This document shows positions 19,021 to 29,397 of a stretch of 64,000 bases of DNA, piece by piece (position 1 is the stretch's first letter; each line of letters starts with the position of its first letter). This DNA comes from Enterobacter sp. Ag1. Lineage in GTDB: Bacteria; Pseudomonadota; Gammaproteobacteria; Enterobacterales; Enterobacteriaceae. The notes beneath the pieces are model-generated. The model was given only the letters and a program-made list of their open reading frames with translations, was not told the origin of the DNA and searched no databases. Position numbers and translations under genes: made by a program. The stretch spans positions 30,943 to 94,942 of the forward strand of contig AKXM01000049.1 of the NCBI GenBank assembly GCA_000277545.1, written 5' to 3'.

Positions 19021-19683
19021 CTAACTGCTCTGGCCGCGTTTTTTACGCCAAAGCACGATTAACGAACCGACCAGACCGATGACCAGAAGCACCACCGGGA
19101 TCAGCATCAGGCATGACATCAGGGCGTCTTCGTACTTCAGGAAGACAGGCGTTTTGCCCAGCAGATAACCCAGGGTGGTCAGAATCAATATCCACAGCAG
19201 GCCGCTCATCCAGTTGAAGAACTGAAAACGTGCGCTACTAAGACCTGATAATCCGGCAATAGTTGGCAGCAGGGTACGAACAAAAGCAATAAAGCGGCCA
19301 ATGAGCAGCGCAGACAGCCCGTGCTTATGGAAAAGCTGATGTGAGCGCTGGTGATAATGGGCCGGCAGGTGCGACAGCCAGTTTTGTACAATACGGGTAT
19401 TTCCCAACCAGCGCCCCTGGATATAGCCCAGCCAGCTGCCGAGGCTCGCGGCTATGGTCAACAGCGCCAGCGTTTCCGGGAAACCCATCGCCCCTTTAGC
19501 GATCAGTACCCCGACCAGTACCAGCAGGCTGTCGCCGGGTAAGAACGCAGCCGGAAGTATGCCGTTCTCAAGAAATATAATCATGAACAGCACAAAATAG
19601 AGCATGCCAATCATCGATGGATTGGCAAGCGTTTCAAAATCCTGGCTCCAGAGAGCGGAAAGCAGTTGAGTCAGTAGTTCCAT
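19021..19683 (-). CDS. yqjA: YqjA, DedA-family membrane protein
   Basis: 220 aa, the size of E. coli YqjA. It carries the DedA signature F.PGDSLLVLVG and the conserved GRFIAFVRTLLPTIAG motif, with several membrane helices. In E. coli YqjA and YghB are partly redundant and needed for proton-motive-force homeostasis, division and alkaline tolerance. First gene of yqjA-mzrA. Confidence 0.96.
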   Translation of the reverse strand: MELLTQLLSALWSQDFETLANPSMIGMLYFVLFMIIFLENGILPAAFLPGDSLLVLVGVLIAKGAMGFPETLALLTIAASLGSWLGYIQGRWLGNTRIVQNWLSHLPAHYHQRSHQLFHKHGLSALLIGRFIAFVRTLLPTIAGLSGLSSARFQFFNWMSGLLWILILTTLGYLLGKTPVFLKYEDALMSCLMLIPVVLLVIGLVGSLIVLWRKKRGQSS

Positions 19684-20002
19684 TCAGGGTTCCTGGCACT
19701 TCGTTTAGGCCGCCGGTGAAACGGATGAGCAGAATGCAGCATGGTTTTTATTCTTATTTGCTGACAACAACCCACTGCCTGTGCTGCGGTGTCGGACTAA
19801 TACCACGTGAAACGACAGCGGGATGGCGCTGAGCCCACACAGGCGGTGAAATTGCATCTAATTGTAACAAAACTACGCGTTATACGTCACAGTATTTGCA
19901 GTTTGTTGAGGAATGATTTTGCTTACTGGGGGAGAGGCTGGCGAGGGTATTTACAAACGCTGACACTATTTATGGTTTGCTTACCCTCGACCGGAAAAAT
20001 GA
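19684..20002. other. Intergenic region between exuR and yqjA
   Basis: 319 bases with no supportable gene. It holds the yqjA promoter region and the 3' end of the exuR transcript. E. coli yqjA is Cpx-regulated, but I could not find a clear GTAAA-N5-GTAAA CpxR box by eye. Confidence 0.5.
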
Positions 20003-20779
20003 CTATTTTTGACCGTTTGCGGCTGTATCAAGGTGAATGACCGGGTTTTCTGCAAAGAAATAGCGGTCGGCATTGAATTCAAAATCATCGCTGGTGGCGT
20101 TAAACAGCATTTGACGGGTGTTTTCCAGATGCTGCCACATCGCCAGTTTTGCCGCATGTGGATCTTTACGAATCAGAGCTTTAAGAATCTGATCGTGATC
20201 ATCACACCAGTTGTCTACCGGGCGCATATCGATGTGTTCGTGCAGTTTCTTCCAGTAGGGGTTGTGGATGCGGTGACTCCACATTTTTTCGACGATGGTC
20301 GCCAGCGCGCCGTTTTGCGTAGCCAGTGCAACCTGGACGTGAAACTGCAGATCCCACTCAGAATCACGGTAAGTTTGCTCTTTCCGCGCTTTTTCCTGGA
20401 TCTCCATCAGTTTCACAATATCTTGCTTGGTGACCTGGGTGGCGGCGAACTCCGCGATATTACTTTCAATAAGCTGCCTCGCCTGCAGCAGCTCGAAAGG
20501 GCCATAATTGGCAAACTCAAAACGCTCATCCGGCACGGCCATGTATTTTGCCTGGTTAGACATGACGTGAATGCCCGAGCCCTTGCGAACCTCAACGTAG
20601 CCTTCCACTTCCAGCATGATGATTGCTTCGCGGACGACGGTGCGGCTGACGTTTTTCTCTTCGGCGATAAACCGCTCCGCAGGCAGTTTTTCCCCGACCT
20701 GATAAACACCGGTTTCAATGCGTTGTTTTAATTCGGCGGCAAGCTGCTGATAAAGGCGGCGGGGTTCTACGGCATCCAT
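20003..20779 (-). CDS. exuR: ExuR, GntR-family repressor of hexuronate genes
   Basis: 258 aa, the same length as E. coli ExuR. An N-terminal winged helix-turn-helix ([48 protein letters not shown]) is followed by an FCD-type helical effector domain with conserved histidines ([28 protein letters not shown]). It senses galacturonate/glucuronate breakdown intermediates and represses exuT, uxaCA and itself. A strong operator lies 33 bases upstream. Confidence 0.97.
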   Translation of the reverse strand: MDAVEPRRLYQQLAAELKQRIETGVYQVGEKLPAERFIAEEKNVSRTVVREAIIMLEVEGYVEVRKGSGIHVMSNQAKYMAVPDERFEFANYGPFELLQARQLIESNIAEFAATQVTKQDIVKLMEIQEKARKEQTYRDSEWDLQFHVQVALATQNGALATIVEKMWSHRIHNPYWKKLHEHIDMRPVDNWCDDHDQILKALIRKDPHAAKLAMWQHLENTRQMLFNATSDDFEFNADRYFFAENPVIHLDTAANGQK

Positions 20780-20811
20780 AAGTTGCTCCGGAAGAGGGCT
20801 ATACGTGAATA

Positions 20812-20829
20812 AATTTGTTATACCACTTT
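20812..20829. promoter_or_regulatory. ExuR/UxuR-type operator upstream of exuR
   Basis: AATTTGTTATACCACTTT matches 15 of 18 positions of the ExuR/UxuR consensus AAATTGGTATACCAATTT. Its position just before exuR points to autoregulation. Confidence 0.7.
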
Positions 20830-20861
20830 TCCCGGTGACGCTCTAGCAACCAACGTGAGAA

Positions 20862-20886
20862 TTGCCGCCCGAAGGCGGCGGTTTTT
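20862..20886 (-). terminator. Terminator-like hairpin after exuT
   Basis: GCCGCC-CGAA-GGCGGC stem with a very stable tetraloop, between exuT and exuR. The T-run on the minus strand is poor, while the plus strand has GTTTTTA. It is therefore a hairpin with only moderate support as the exuT terminator. Confidence 0.55.
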
Positions 20887-20889
20887 ACA

Positions 20890-22191
20890 TCAAGACTGTG
20901 TCACGGCCTCCGGGGTGGGAGCAGTGGCTGCGAGTTCGCTGGCAGACTGGTTTTTCAGCACCGTCCAGATAACAATCGCGCCGAGGAGATCGAACACGGC
21001 AAGCGCCGCGAAAAGCGGACTGAATCCCATTGTGTCGGCCAGCGCGCCGACGACCAGGGCAAACAAGGTGCTGGCGGTCCAGGCTGCCATGCCCGTCAGG
21101 CCGTTCGCCGTGGCGACTTCGTTCCGGCCAAAAACGTCGGACGACAGGGTGATTAACGCCCCGGACAGCGCCTGATGAGCAAATCCACCCACGCAGAGCA
21201 AGGCAATCGCCACGTAAGGGCTGGTAAACAGGCCTATCGTGCCAGGCCCAATCATCAGGATGGCCCCCATAGTGACCACCAGCTTGCGAGAAACAATCAG
21301 GTTAACGCCAAACCAACGCTGGAACAGCGGCGGTAAATAGCCCCCAAGAATGCAGCCAAAGTCGGCAAACAGCATGGGCATCCACGCGAACATCGCGATT
21401 TCTTTCAGGTTGAAGCCGTAGGCCTTAAACATGAACAGCGGGATCCAGGCATTGAATGTGCCCCACGCGGGTTCGGCCAGGAAGCGTGGCAGGGCGATGC
21501 CCCAGAACTGGCGGTTACGCAGGATTTTCCACGCCGACATCTTTTTCGTGTTATCGGTCTGGTGCTGGGCTTCCTGGCCGCTAATGATGTACTCACGCTC
21601 TTCGCTGGTGAGTTTTTTCTGGTCGCGGGGGTTTTTGTAGAACCACAGCCAGATCATGGCCCAGATAAAGCTCAGTGCGCCGGTTATCATGAACGCCATC
21701 TGCCAGCTGTGCATCACAATGGCCCAGACCACCAGCGGCGGGGCAATCATTGCCCCAATGGAAGAGCCGACGTTGAAGTAGCCCACCGCAATAGAGCGTT
21801 CTTTGGCGGGGAACCACTCGCTGCTGGCCTTTAATCCTGCGGGGATCATCGCCGCTTCGGCGGCACCGACTGCGCCACGGGCAAGTGCGAGACCGCCCCA
21901 ACTCCCCGCCAGCGCGGTTGCTCCACAGAAAATAGCCCAGGCGACGGCGAACACCGCGTAGCCCACTTTGGTGCCCAGCACGTCGAGCAGATAGCCCGCG
22001 ACAGGCTGCATAACGGTATAACAAGCCGAATAGGCGGCGATGATCCACGAGTATTGCTGCGTGGTGATATTCAGTTCGCTCATCAGCGTGGGTGCCGCGA
22101 CGGCCACCGTGTTGCGGGTCAGATAGCCCAGCACGGTGCCCAGCGTCACCAGCGCTATCATGTACCAGCGTAAACCTTTTATTTTTCGCAT
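20890..22191 (-). CDS. exuT: ExuT, hexuronate transporter (MFS)
   Basis: Proton symporter for galacturonate and glucuronate in the inner membrane. The product is 433 aa with 12 predicted membrane helices. The family motif region GSIGAMIAPPLVVWAIV and the AAEAAMIPAGLKASSEWFPAKERSIAVGYF loop are present. I start at 22191 (MRKIKGLRWYM, as in E. coli); an ATG four codons upstream is also possible. It is divergent from uxaCA with ExuR-like sites between. Confidence 0.96.
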   Translation of the reverse strand: MRKIKGLRWYMIALVTLGTVLGYLTRNTVAVAAPTLMSELNITTQQYSWIIAAYSACYTVMQPVAGYLLDVLGTKVGYAVFAVAWAIFCGATALAGSWGGLALARGAVGAAEAAMIPAGLKASSEWFPAKERSIAVGYFNVGSSIGAMIAPPLVVWAIVMHSWQMAFMITGALSFIWAMIWLWFYKNPRDQKKLTSEEREYIISGQEAQHQTDNTKKMSAWKILRNRQFWGIALPRFLAEPAWGTFNAWIPLFMFKAYGFNLKEIAMFAWMPMLFADFGCILGGYLPPLFQRWFGVNLIVSRKLVVTMGAILMIGPGTIGLFTSPYVAIALLCVGGFAHQALSGALITLSSDVFGRNEVATANGLTGMAAWTASTLFALVVGALADTMGFSPLFAALAVFDLLGAIVIWTVLKNQSASELAATAPTPEAVTQS

Positions 22192-22316
22192 TTCTAACCC
22201 CATCCCGTCTTTATTGTGAACGTTGTTCCCGATAAATCGGCTCCGTTCCTGCTCTTGTCACCCATGGGCCGGGGCAAGCGTTGCCCGGCAAGAGGTACTG
22301 CGACGGTTTGAACGAT

Positions 22317-22334
22317 AACTTGTCATACATCTTT
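22317..22334. promoter_or_regulatory. Possible ExuR operator near exuT
   Basis: AACTTGTCATACATCTTT matches 12 of 18 positions of the ExuR/UxuR consensus. It lies 126 bases upstream of the exuT start in the divergent exuT-uxaC interval (22192-22566). That interval otherwise holds only promoters. Confidence 0.45.
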
Positions 22335-22495
22335 ATAAGTTGAGTGATATCACAAAAGCATTTTCGCGTAATGTTGGGCTATACCTTGCTCTCAGGTCAG
22401 TATCGGCGCGGGATTTAGTCCGTTTTATGCACATAAAGACGGAAATTATGTGTTTGTTTTGTGACCATTGACGCAAAATTGAGGTCGTTGCAGGG

Positions 22496-22513
22496 AAATT
22501 GGTGTGATAACTT
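22496..22513. promoter_or_regulatory. Possible ExuR operator upstream of uxaC
   Basis: AAATTGGTGTGATAACTT has a perfect left half-site (AAATTGGT) and a degenerate right half, 13 of 18 matches in all, 54 bases before the uxaC start. Confidence 0.5.
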
Positions 22514-22566
22514 CGTGCCATCATGATGCGAATGCATAGCACCGTTATCTGCAGAGGATATCTCTT

Positions 22567-23979
22567 ATGACCCCCTTTATGACTGAAGACTTTCTTCTTG
22601 ATACTGAATTCGCCCGCCGCTTGTACCATGACTACGCGAAATCGCAGCCCATTTTTGATTACCACTGCCACCTGCCGCCGCAGCAAATAGCGGACAACTA
22701 TCGCTTTAAAAACCTGTATGACATCTGGCTGAAAGGGGATCACTACAAGTGGCGAGCAATGCGAACTAACGGCGTGGCTGAGCGGCTGTGTACAGGCGAT
22801 GCCAGCGACCGCGAAAAGTTTGATGCCTGGGCTGCCACCGTGCCGCATACCCTCGGCAATCCGCTCTATCACTGGACGCACCTGGAGCTGCGCCGCCCGT
22901 TTGGTATTACCGGCAAACTGCTCTCGCTGGCAACGGCGGAAGACATCTGGCAGCAGTGTAACGCCTTGCTGGAGCAGGATTCGTTCACCGCCAGAGGCAT
23001 CATGCAGCAGATGAACGTGAAAATGGTCGGCACCACTGACGATCCGGTGGATTCTCTGGCGCACCACGCCACCGTGGCCAAAGATGGCAGCTTCGACATC
23101 AAAGTGCTGCCGAGCTGGCGGCCGGACAAAGCCTTTAATATCGAACAGGCGACGTTTACCGACTACATTTCGACGCTGGCCGCCGTGTCCGACACCGATA
23201 TTCGTCGCTTTAGCGACCTCCAGGCGGCGCTGAGCAAAAGACTCGATCATTTTGCTGCCCACGGCTGTAAGGTGGCCGATCACGCGCTGGACGTGGTGGT
23301 CTTTGCCGAAGCGGATGAAGCCACGCTGGATGCTATTCTTGCCCGTCGTCTGGCTGGCGGCGCGGTTAACGACACCGAAGTCGCGCAATTTAAAACGGCG
23401 GTGCTGGCCTGGCTTGGCACGGAATACGCCCGTCGCGGCTGGGTGCAGCAGTACCATATCGGCGCGCTGCGCAACAATAACCAGCGGCAGTTCCGCCTGC
23501 TGGGGCCGGATGTAGGCTTTGATTCGATAAACGATCGCCCGCTGGCCGAGCCGCTGTCGAAACTGTTAAGTAAGCAAAATGAAGAAAACCTGCTGCCGAA
23601 AACTATTCTCTACTGCCTCAATCCTCGGGATAACGAGGTGATTGGCACGATGGTCGGTAACTTCCAGGGAGAAGGGATGCCTGGCAAAATGCAGTTCGGC
23701 TCCGGCTGGTGGTTTAACGATCAGAAAGACGGCATGGAGCGGCAGATGACCCAGCTTGCCCAGCTTGGGCTGCTGAGCCGCTTCGTTGGTATGCTAACCG
23801 ACAGCCGCAGTTTCCTCTCCTACACGCGCCACGAATACTTCCGCCGTATTCTGTGCCGCATGCTTGGCCACTGGGTCCAGGCGGGGGAAGTGCCTGAAGA
23901 TATGCCGCTGCTGGGGGAGATGGTGAAAAACATCTGTTTCAACAACGCCCGCGACTACTTTGCCATTGAGCTGAACTGA
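22567..23979 (+). CDS. uxaC: Uronate isomerase UxaC
   Basis: Interconverts glucuronate with fructuronate and galacturonate with tagaturonate, the first cytoplasmic step after ExuT uptake. The product is 470 aa, the same as E. coli, with near-identical sequence. Amidohydrolase-fold landmarks are present: [14 protein letters not shown] near the N-terminus (metal-binding HxH), [10 protein letters not shown], and [23 protein letters not shown]. It is preceded by AGAGGA and followed 7 bases later by uxaA. Confidence 0.98.
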   Translation: MTPFMTEDFLLDTEFARRLYHDYAKSQPIFDYHCHLPPQQIADNYRFKNLYDIWLKGDHYKWRAMRTNGVAERLCTGDASDREKFDAWAATVPHTLGNPLYHWTHLELRRPFGITGKLLSLATAEDIWQQCNALLEQDSFTARGIMQQMNVKMVGTTDDPVDSLAHHATVAKDGSFDIKVLPSWRPDKAFNIEQATFTDYISTLAAVSDTDIRRFSDLQAALSKRLDHFAAHGCKVADHALDVVVFAEADEATLDAILARRLAGGAVNDTEVAQFKTAVLAWLGTEYARRGWVQQYHIGALRNNNQRQFRLLGPDVGFDSINDRPLAEPLSKLLSKQNEENLLPKTILYCLNPRDNEVIGTMVGNFQGEGMPGKMQFGSGWWFNDQKDGMERQMTQLAQLGLLSRFVGMLTDSRSFLSYTRHEYFRRILCRMLGHWVQAGEVPEDMPLLGEMVKNICFNNARDYFAIELN

Positions 23980-23986
23980 GGCCGCG

Positions 23987-25474
23987 ATGCGATATATCAG
24001 GATCCATGCGCTGGATAACGTTGCTGTCGCGTTGGTGGACCTGCCGGAAGGCGAAGAGATAGGTACTCCGCCGGAAGCTTTCAGGCTGCGCCAGCCGATC
24101 GCGCGCGGCCATAAGTTTGCGCTCCAGCCAATTGCCGAAGGGGCAAACGTCGTGAAGTACGGCTTGCCTATTGGTCACGCACTTTGCCATGTCGCCGCAG
24201 GTGAACATCTGCATTCCCATAACCTGCGCACCAACCTTAATGACGTCGATGAATACCGCTATCAACCGGAAGTTGTGCCAGCGGCGGAGCCTTTTGGCGA
24301 CCGGAACGTCAACATCTATCGCCGCAGCAACGGCGCGGTCGGCGTTCGTAACGAGCTATGGATCCTGCCGACTGTTGGCTGCGTGAACGGCATGGCTCGC
24401 CAGATGCTGAGCCGTTTCCTGCAGGAAACCAATAACGCCCCGGATATCGACGGTGCCTGGCTGTTCAGCCATCAGTTTGGCTGCTCCCAACTGGGGGACG
24501 ACCATCTCAACACCCGCACCATGCTGCAAAACATGGTGCATCACCCAAACGCGGGCGCGGTGCTGGTGGTGGGGCTGGGCTGCGAGAACAATCAGATCGC
24601 TGCTTTCCGCGAAACCTTAGGTGAATACGACCCAGAACGCGTTCATTTCATGGCGCTTCAGCAGCAGGACGATGAGGTTGAAGCGGGGCTGGAGCATCTC
24701 CACGCTTTGTATGATGTCATGCGCTACGACAGGCGCGAACCGGGTAAACTGAGCGAGCTGAAATTCGGGCTGGAATGCGGCGGTTCGGACGGCCTCTCCG
24801 GCATTACCGCCAACCCGATGCTGGGTCGGTTCTCGGACTATATGGTGGCGAACGGCGGCACCACGGTACTGACGGAAGTGCCGGAAATGTTCGGCGCGGA
24901 ACGGCTGTTGATGAGCCATTGCCGGGACGAAGCCACGTTTGAGAAAACCGTGGCGATGGTCAACGACTTCAAACGCTACTTCATCGAACACCAGCAGCCC
25001 ATCTACGAGAATCCGTCGCCGGGGAATAAAGCGGGCGGGATCACCACGCTTGAGGAGAAATCCCTCGGCTGTACGCAAAAAGCCGGTGAAAGCCAGGTGG
25101 TCGATGTTCTTCGCTATGGAGAAAGGCTAAAACAGGCTGGCTTAAACTTGCTGAGTGCGCCGGGTAACGACGCGGTCGCCACCAGCGCGCTGGCGGGAGC
25201 TGGCTGCCATATGGTGCTGTTCAGCACCGGGCGAGGGACGCCCTACGGCGGCTTTGTGCCGACGCTAAAAATCGCCACTAACAGCGAACTGGCCGAGAAA
25301 AAACCGCACTGGATAGACTTTGACGCAGGCAGGCTGCTGCATGGCAGCACGATGCCCGAGCTGCTGGCGCAGTTTATTGAGGCGATAGTTGAGAAAGTGA
25401 ACGGCGCGCCAACCTGCAACGAGAAAAATGATTTTCGCGAGCTGGCGCTGTTTAAAAGCGGCGTCACGCTATGA
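23987..25474 (+). CDS. uxaA: Altronate dehydratase UxaA
   Basis: Dehydrates D-altronate to 2-keto-3-deoxygluconate in galacturonate breakdown. The product is 495 aa, as in E. coli. An N-terminal SAF-type domain is followed by a long catalytic domain with conserved segments GCVNGMARQM, FSHQFGCSQLGDD, GLGCENNQI, GLECGGSDGLSGITANP and GRGTPYGGFVPTLKIATNS. It is in operon with uxaC. The altronate-forming reductase (uxaB) is not in this window. Confidence 0.97.
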   Translation: MRYIRIHALDNVAVALVDLPEGEEIGTPPEAFRLRQPIARGHKFALQPIAEGANVVKYGLPIGHALCHVAAGEHLHSHNLRTNLNDVDEYRYQPEVVPAAEPFGDRNVNIYRRSNGAVGVRNELWILPTVGCVNGMARQMLSRFLQETNNAPDIDGAWLFSHQFGCSQLGDDHLNTRTMLQNMVHHPNAGAVLVVGLGCENNQIAAFRETLGEYDPERVHFMALQQQDDEVEAGLEHLHALYDVMRYDRREPGKLSELKFGLECGGSDGLSGITANPMLGRFSDYMVANGGTTVLTEVPEMFGAERLLMSHCRDEATFEKTVAMVNDFKRYFIEHQQPIYENPSPGNKAGGITTLEEKSLGCTQKAGESQVVDVLRYGERLKQAGLNLLSAPGNDAVATSALAGAGCHMVLFSTGRGTPYGGFVPTLKIATNSELAEKKPHWIDFDAGRLLHGSTMPELLAQFIEAIVEKVNGAPTCNEKNDFRELALFKSGVTL

Positions 25475-25528
25475 ATGTCATCTCCCCAGCGGTGAGGGAG
25501 AAAACAAGCTGCGGGATACAAGGTTGAT

Positions 25529-25565
25529 CCCCTCTCCCTTTTAGGGAGAGGGTTAGGGTGAGGGT
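25529..25565. repeat. GC-rich palindromic intergenic repeat, copy 1
   Basis: CCCTCTCCC-TTTTA-GGGAGAGGG followed by TTAGGGTGAGGG, with no left outer arm. It lies between the convergent uxaA and sstT genes. It belongs to the same family as the copies near 37.8, 40.8, 49.0 and 49.2 kb and may act as a terminator or RNA-stabilising hairpin. Confidence 0.85.
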
Positions 25566-25627
25566 AAAAACCAGAAACGATGCTGCGGTTTAAGTCAGTG
25601 CCGAACACCCAGCGTGGCTCGTTGATA

Positions 25628-26872
25628 TTAGCCGCGTAACAAATCGGCCTTCGCCAGACGAGCATCTTCTGCCTGGCAAACGGCGGCAGTAAAGATAACG
25701 TCGGTAGAAGAGTTCAACGCGGTTTCGCAGGAATCCTGCAATACGCCGATGATAAAGCCGACCGCCACCACCTGCATGGCAATCTCGTTCGGTATGCCAA
25801 ACATGCCGCAGGCCAGTGGGATCAGCAGCAGCGAACCGCCCGCCACGCCGGAAGCCCCGCAGGCGCAAAGTGAAGCCACCACGCTCAGCAGCAGCGCGGT
25901 AGGTAGATCCACAGGCACGCCCAGCGTATGCACTGCCGCCAGCGTCAGTACCGTAATCGTGATGGCCGCCCCGGCCATATTGATCGTTGCCCCCAGCGGA
26001 ATCGACACCGAATAAGTATCGCGATCCAGGTTCATCTTCTGGCACATGTTCATGTTAACCGGAATATTCGCCGCCGAGCTGCGGGTAAAGAACGCGGTCA
26101 CCCCGCTTTCGCGCAGGCAGGCCAGCACCAGCGGATACGGGTTACGGCGAGTGGTCATAAACACCAGCAGCGGGTTGATGATCAGCGCCACGCTGAACAT
26201 ACAGCCCAGCAGCACCAGCAGTAGCTGGGCATAGCTCCAGAGCGTGGAGAAACCGGTGGTGGCAAGCGTGGAGGCGACCAGGCCAAAGATCCCAATAGGG
26301 GCGAAGCGGATCACCACTTTCACGATAAACGTCACCGCGTCAGACAGGTCGTTCACCAGATTTTTGGTCGTTTCGTTTCCGTGGCGCAGCGCAAATCCCA
26401 GGCCGACCGCCCACACCAGAATACCGATGTAGTTAGCGTTCAGCAGGGCGTGTATAGGGTTGGCAATCACGCTCATCAGTAAACCGTGAACCACCTCGAC
26501 GATCCCGGACGGCGGCGTAATGTCCGTGGCGCTGCTGGTCAGATGGAGCGTGGAGGGGAACATAAAGCTAACCACAACGGCGGTCAGCGCGGCGGAGAAG
26601 GTGCCCAGTAAATAGAGCACCAGGATAGGGCGAATATTGGTTTTTTGGCCCTGCTGATGATTCGCGATGGAAGCCATCACCAGCGTGAGCACCAGCACCG
26701 GCGCCACGGCTTTCAATGCGCCGACGAACAGCGTGCCGAGCAGGCCGGTTGCGATAGCGGCAGGTTTTGAGACCAGCGCGAGCAGAATACCCAGCACCAG
26801 GCCAACGAGAATTTGTTTTACGAGGCTGCCGCGGGCAAAGCGCTGCAGTAGTCCAGAAGCTTGCGAACTCAT
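25628..26872 (-). CDS. sstT: SstT, sodium:serine/threonine symporter
   Basis: Inner-membrane DAACS-family carrier, 414 aa as in E. coli. The hallmark serine-rich motif [12 protein letters not shown] (reentrant loop HP1), [17 protein letters not shown] and the helix-8 region [22 protein letters not shown] are intact. The frame is open 43 codons further upstream, but the ATG at 26872 ([22 protein letters not shown]) is the homologous start. Same position relative to alx as in E. coli. Confidence 0.97.
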   Translation of the reverse strand: MSSQASGLLQRFARGSLVKQILVGLVLGILLALVSKPAAIATGLLGTLFVGALKAVAPVLVLTLVMASIANHQQGQKTNIRPILVLYLLGTFSAALTAVVVSFMFPSTLHLTSSATDITPPSGIVEVVHGLLMSVIANPIHALLNANYIGILVWAVGLGFALRHGNETTKNLVNDLSDAVTFIVKVVIRFAPIGIFGLVASTLATTGFSTLWSYAQLLLVLLGCMFSVALIINPLLVFMTTRRNPYPLVLACLRESGVTAFFTRSSAANIPVNMNMCQKMNLDRDTYSVSIPLGATINMAGAAITITVLTLAAVHTLGVPVDLPTALLLSVVASLCACGASGVAGGSLLLIPLACGMFGIPNEIAMQVVAVGFIIGVLQDSCETALNSSTDVIFTAAVCQAEDARLAKADLLRG

Positions 26873-27095
26873 GAATACCTTCCTGTGTTTCAGTGATGTC
26901 GTGCTGTGCCGCGTGCGTAGTGCGCTACGTCTGTGCGGTTGTAAGAAAATGTGTTTGCCCGGTGAGTATAAGGAAAAGCGTGGAAGGAAAAAGCATTTCA
27001 AGCTGGAATTGCGCTCAGTGTTAGATTTTACAACTAATTATTAACATGTGCGTCACATATTCAGCAGTTTGATGCGATAGCGGATTGCCAGAATG

Positions 27096-27118
27096 AAAAA
27101 GGGGCATTACGCCCCTCA
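27096..27118 (-). terminator. Terminator of alx
   Basis: AGGGGC-ATTAC-GCCCCT stem, followed on the minus strand by TTTTTC, about 20 bases after the alx stop codon. Confidence 0.85.
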
Positions 27119-27138
27119 ATTTGTGATGAGAAGCTGGT

Positions 27139-28107
27139 CTATTTGACCGGCGTCTTTTGGTCATTACGGTGGTTGACCCACGCATTGATAATCAGCGTTC
27201 CCGCCAGAATCCCACCCACCACGCCGAGCGAAATGGCGACAGGAATATGGTAGAAATCAACGATCAGCATCTTGATACCGATAAACACCAGGATCACCGA
27301 CAGGCCATATTTCAGCATCGAGAAGCGTTCTGCCACGCCCGCCAGCAGGAAGTACATGGCGCGCAGGCCGAGGATCGCGAACAGGTTAGACGTCAGCACG
27401 ATAAACGGGTCGGTGGTGACCGCGAAAATCGCCGGAATGCTATCTACCGCGAAAATCACGTCGCTCAGCTCGACCAGAATCAACACCAGCAGCAGAGGGG
27501 TGGCGTACAGGAGGCCGTTCTGGCGCACGAAGAAGCGCTCGTTCTCAATTTTGTCCGTCATGCGCAGATGACTGCGCAGCCAGCGAACCAGCGGTTTATC
27601 GCCGATGCCGCTATCGTCCTCTTTTGCCAGCGCCATTTTCACACCGGTGAAGAGCAGGAAAGCGCCGAACACATACAGCAGCCATTCGAACTGGGTAATC
27701 AGCCAGCTGCCGCCGAAGATCATGATGGTCCTGAGGATTATTGCGCCCAGCACGCCGTATACCAGCACACGCCGCTGCAGCGCAGCAGGCACGGCAAAGT
27801 AGCTGAACAGCATCAGCCAGACGAAGACGTTATCGACCGCCAGCGCTTTTTCAATCAGATAACCGGTGAGGAAGGCCAGCGCCTGAGTATCGGCGACTTC
27901 ACGGCCAGCGGTGCCGCTGAGATACCACCAGAAAGCGAGGTTAAACAGCAGGGAAAGTGAAACCCAGACCAGCGACCAGACGGCCGCCTGTTTCATCGAC
28001 ATGGTGTGCGAGCCACGACGGCCCTGAACCAGCAGATCGATCGCCAGCATGATGGCGACCACGACGGCGAAGCTGCCCCAGAGCAGCGGAGTACCGACAG
28101 TATGCAT
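27139..28107 (-). CDS. alx: Alx, TerC-family membrane protein
   Basis: 322 aa (E. coli 321) inner-membrane protein with about nine helices. The TerC-family motifs [38 protein letters not shown] and [21 protein letters not shown] carry the acidic residues proposed to handle metal. E. coli Alx is implicated in manganese export and is induced at high pH through its leader RNA. I use the ATG at 28107 (MHTVGTP) matching E. coli, not the upstream ATG at 28128. The leader is conserved here. Confidence 0.96.
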   Translation of the reverse strand: MHTVGTPLLWGSFAVVVAIMLAIDLLVQGRRGSHTMSMKQAAVWSLVWVSLSLLFNLAFWWYLSGTAGREVADTQALAFLTGYLIEKALAVDNVFVWLMLFSYFAVPAALQRRVLVYGVLGAIILRTIMIFGGSWLITQFEWLLYVFGAFLLFTGVKMALAKEDDSGIGDKPLVRWLRSHLRMTDKIENERFFVRQNGLLYATPLLLVLILVELSDVIFAVDSIPAIFAVTTDPFIVLTSNLFAILGLRAMYFLLAGVAERFSMLKYGLSVILVFIGIKMLIVDFYHIPVAISLGVVGGILAGTLIINAWVNHRNDQKTPVK

Positions 28108-28290
28108 AATAAGATTCCTTGAAAACAAAAACGGCCAACATCAGAAGACGCCAGCCGCTTTCGCTTGCAACAGGGATCTCGCCTTCCGGCAAGGTCTCAC
28201 TTACGACGTTTTCACGTCGCCCGGCAACCGGATGCTTGCGCATCGTAATGACGATTAACCGGCAATGAAGTTACTCCCCTTTGCAGGTAA
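28108..28290 (-). ncRNA. alx leader: yybP-ykoY-type Mn/pH-responsive riboswitch (PRE)
   Basis: The ~180-base leader closely matches what I recall of the E. coli alx 5' region. On the minus strand it reads GGGAGTAACTTC, GCCGGTTAATCG, then GCGACGTGAAAACGTCG (hairpin), AAGTGAGACCTTGCCGG and GGCGAGATCCC. This is the yybP-ykoY aptamer layout with its two GGGGAGUA/GAGACCUUGCCGG-like conserved loops. It is known to respond to Mn2+ and, in alx, to high pH through altered transcription pausing. It ends just before the alx start. Confidence 0.88.
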
Positions 28291-28291
28291 C

Positions 28292-28320
28292 AAAATATGA
28301 CAAGCCATGGCTTTGGTCAA
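28292..28320 (-). promoter_or_regulatory. Sigma-70 promoter of alx
   Basis: On the minus strand: -35 TTGACC (28320-28315), 17-base spacer, -10 TATTTT (28297-28292). Transcription would begin at the 5' edge of the riboswitch. Confidence 0.6.
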
Positions 28321-28350
28321 TATTTGATACCCACTTTTATATGAAATACT

Positions 28351-29349
28351 TTACGCCGTGGCCTGCTGGTCCACGTCGTCCGCCGGGAACTTCACCCCGG
28401 TCTGGCGGCGAATCTCGGTCGCCAGTGCCGACGTAATGCGCGATGTTACCAGTCCGGCGTGATTAACCTCATTCTCTTCCACCAGGCGCGCGAACGTCTC
28501 CGCTTCGTAAAGCATGGTGTTGATATGCTGCGGGAGGCTCAGATCCTGCGGTTTGCCGCCGCGCGGGATAAACGTCACCCGCTGGCATTCAGAGATTTTT
28601 TCGATCACCAGCGATCCGGCTTCGCCCTGAATTTCGCTTGGGATCGTCGAGTCGCTCACTTTGGAATGCAGCAGGGTAACGTCAAAATCACCGTAGTTCA
28701 GCTGCACGGTGCCGTGCGCGTCTACGCCGCTGTCCAGCAGGGAAGCCGTGGCGTGAACGGCTTGCGGCTCGCCCCACAATGCCGCCGCCGAGGCCAGCAC
28801 GTAGAAACCGATGTCCATGATCGAGCCGTTAGAAAATGCCGGATTAAAGGTGTTCGGGTTTTCACCGTCCAGGTAGCGCTGGTAGCGGGAAGAGTACTGG
28901 CAGTAGTTGAGCAGCACCTTGCGAATTTTCCCCACCTTCGGCAGCGCCTGCTGCAGGGCAATAAAGTTCGGCAGGCTGGCGGTTTTAAACGCCTCGAACA
29001 GCACCACCTGATTTTCGCGGGCGCAGGCGATGGCCGCTTCAACTTCGGCCAGATTAGACGCCAGCGGCTTCTCGCAAATAACGTGTTTTTTGTGGCTCAG
29101 GAACAGCAGGCTCTGCGGGCCGTGCAGCGAGTTAGGGCTGGCGATATACACCGCGTCGATCGCATCGCTCTGCGCCAGCTCATCCAGCGAAGTAAACAGA
29201 TGCTCCACCGGGTAATCGTTGGCGAAGCTTTGCGCCTGTTCGAGGCTGCGGGAGTACACCGCAGTCAGCTTATATTTGCCGCTCTCATGGGCGGCATCTA
29301 CGAACTGGCGGGTGATCCAGTTGGTTCCAATCACAGCGAAACGTATCAT
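28351..29349 (-). CDS. ygjR: YgjR, Gfo/Idh/MocA-family oxidoreductase
   Basis: 332 aa (E. coli 328) with an N-terminal Rossmann fold (MIRFAVIGTNWITRQFVDAA) and the family catalytic motif CEKPLASNLAEVEAAI containing the conserved E-K-P. The C-terminal alpha/beta domain includes FNPAFSNGSIMDIGFY. An NAD(P)-dependent dehydrogenase of unknown substrate, probably a sugar or polyol. The start at 29349 gives the conserved MIRFAVIG; an upstream frame extension is ignored. Confidence 0.93.
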   Translation of the reverse strand: MIRFAVIGTNWITRQFVDAAHESGKYKLTAVYSRSLEQAQSFANDYPVEHLFTSLDELAQSDAIDAVYIASPNSLHGPQSLLFLSHKKHVICEKPLASNLAEVEAAIACARENQVVLFEAFKTASLPNFIALQQALPKVGKIRKVLLNYCQYSSRYQRYLDGENPNTFNPAFSNGSIMDIGFYVLASAAALWGEPQAVHATASLLDSGVDAHGTVQLNYGDFDVTLLHSKVSDSTIPSEIQGEAGSLVIEKISECQRVTFIPRGGKPQDLSLPQHINTMLYEAETFARLVEENEVNHAGLVTSRITSALATEIRRQTGVKFPADDVDQQATA

Positions 29350-29397
29350 AAACGGGGGCGTTCTCCGGAAGTCGATAGTCAATAAATCGGGGCTTTA

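Noticed and set aside
22341..22356. CRP site around GTGATATCAC upstream of exuT
   Set aside because: The palindrome has a 2-base centre instead of the 6-base spacer required for TGTGA-N6-TCACA.
22333..23457. 374-codon frame antisense to uxaC
   Set aside because: Shadow of a gene that matches E. coli UxaC end to end; low-complexity antisense composition.
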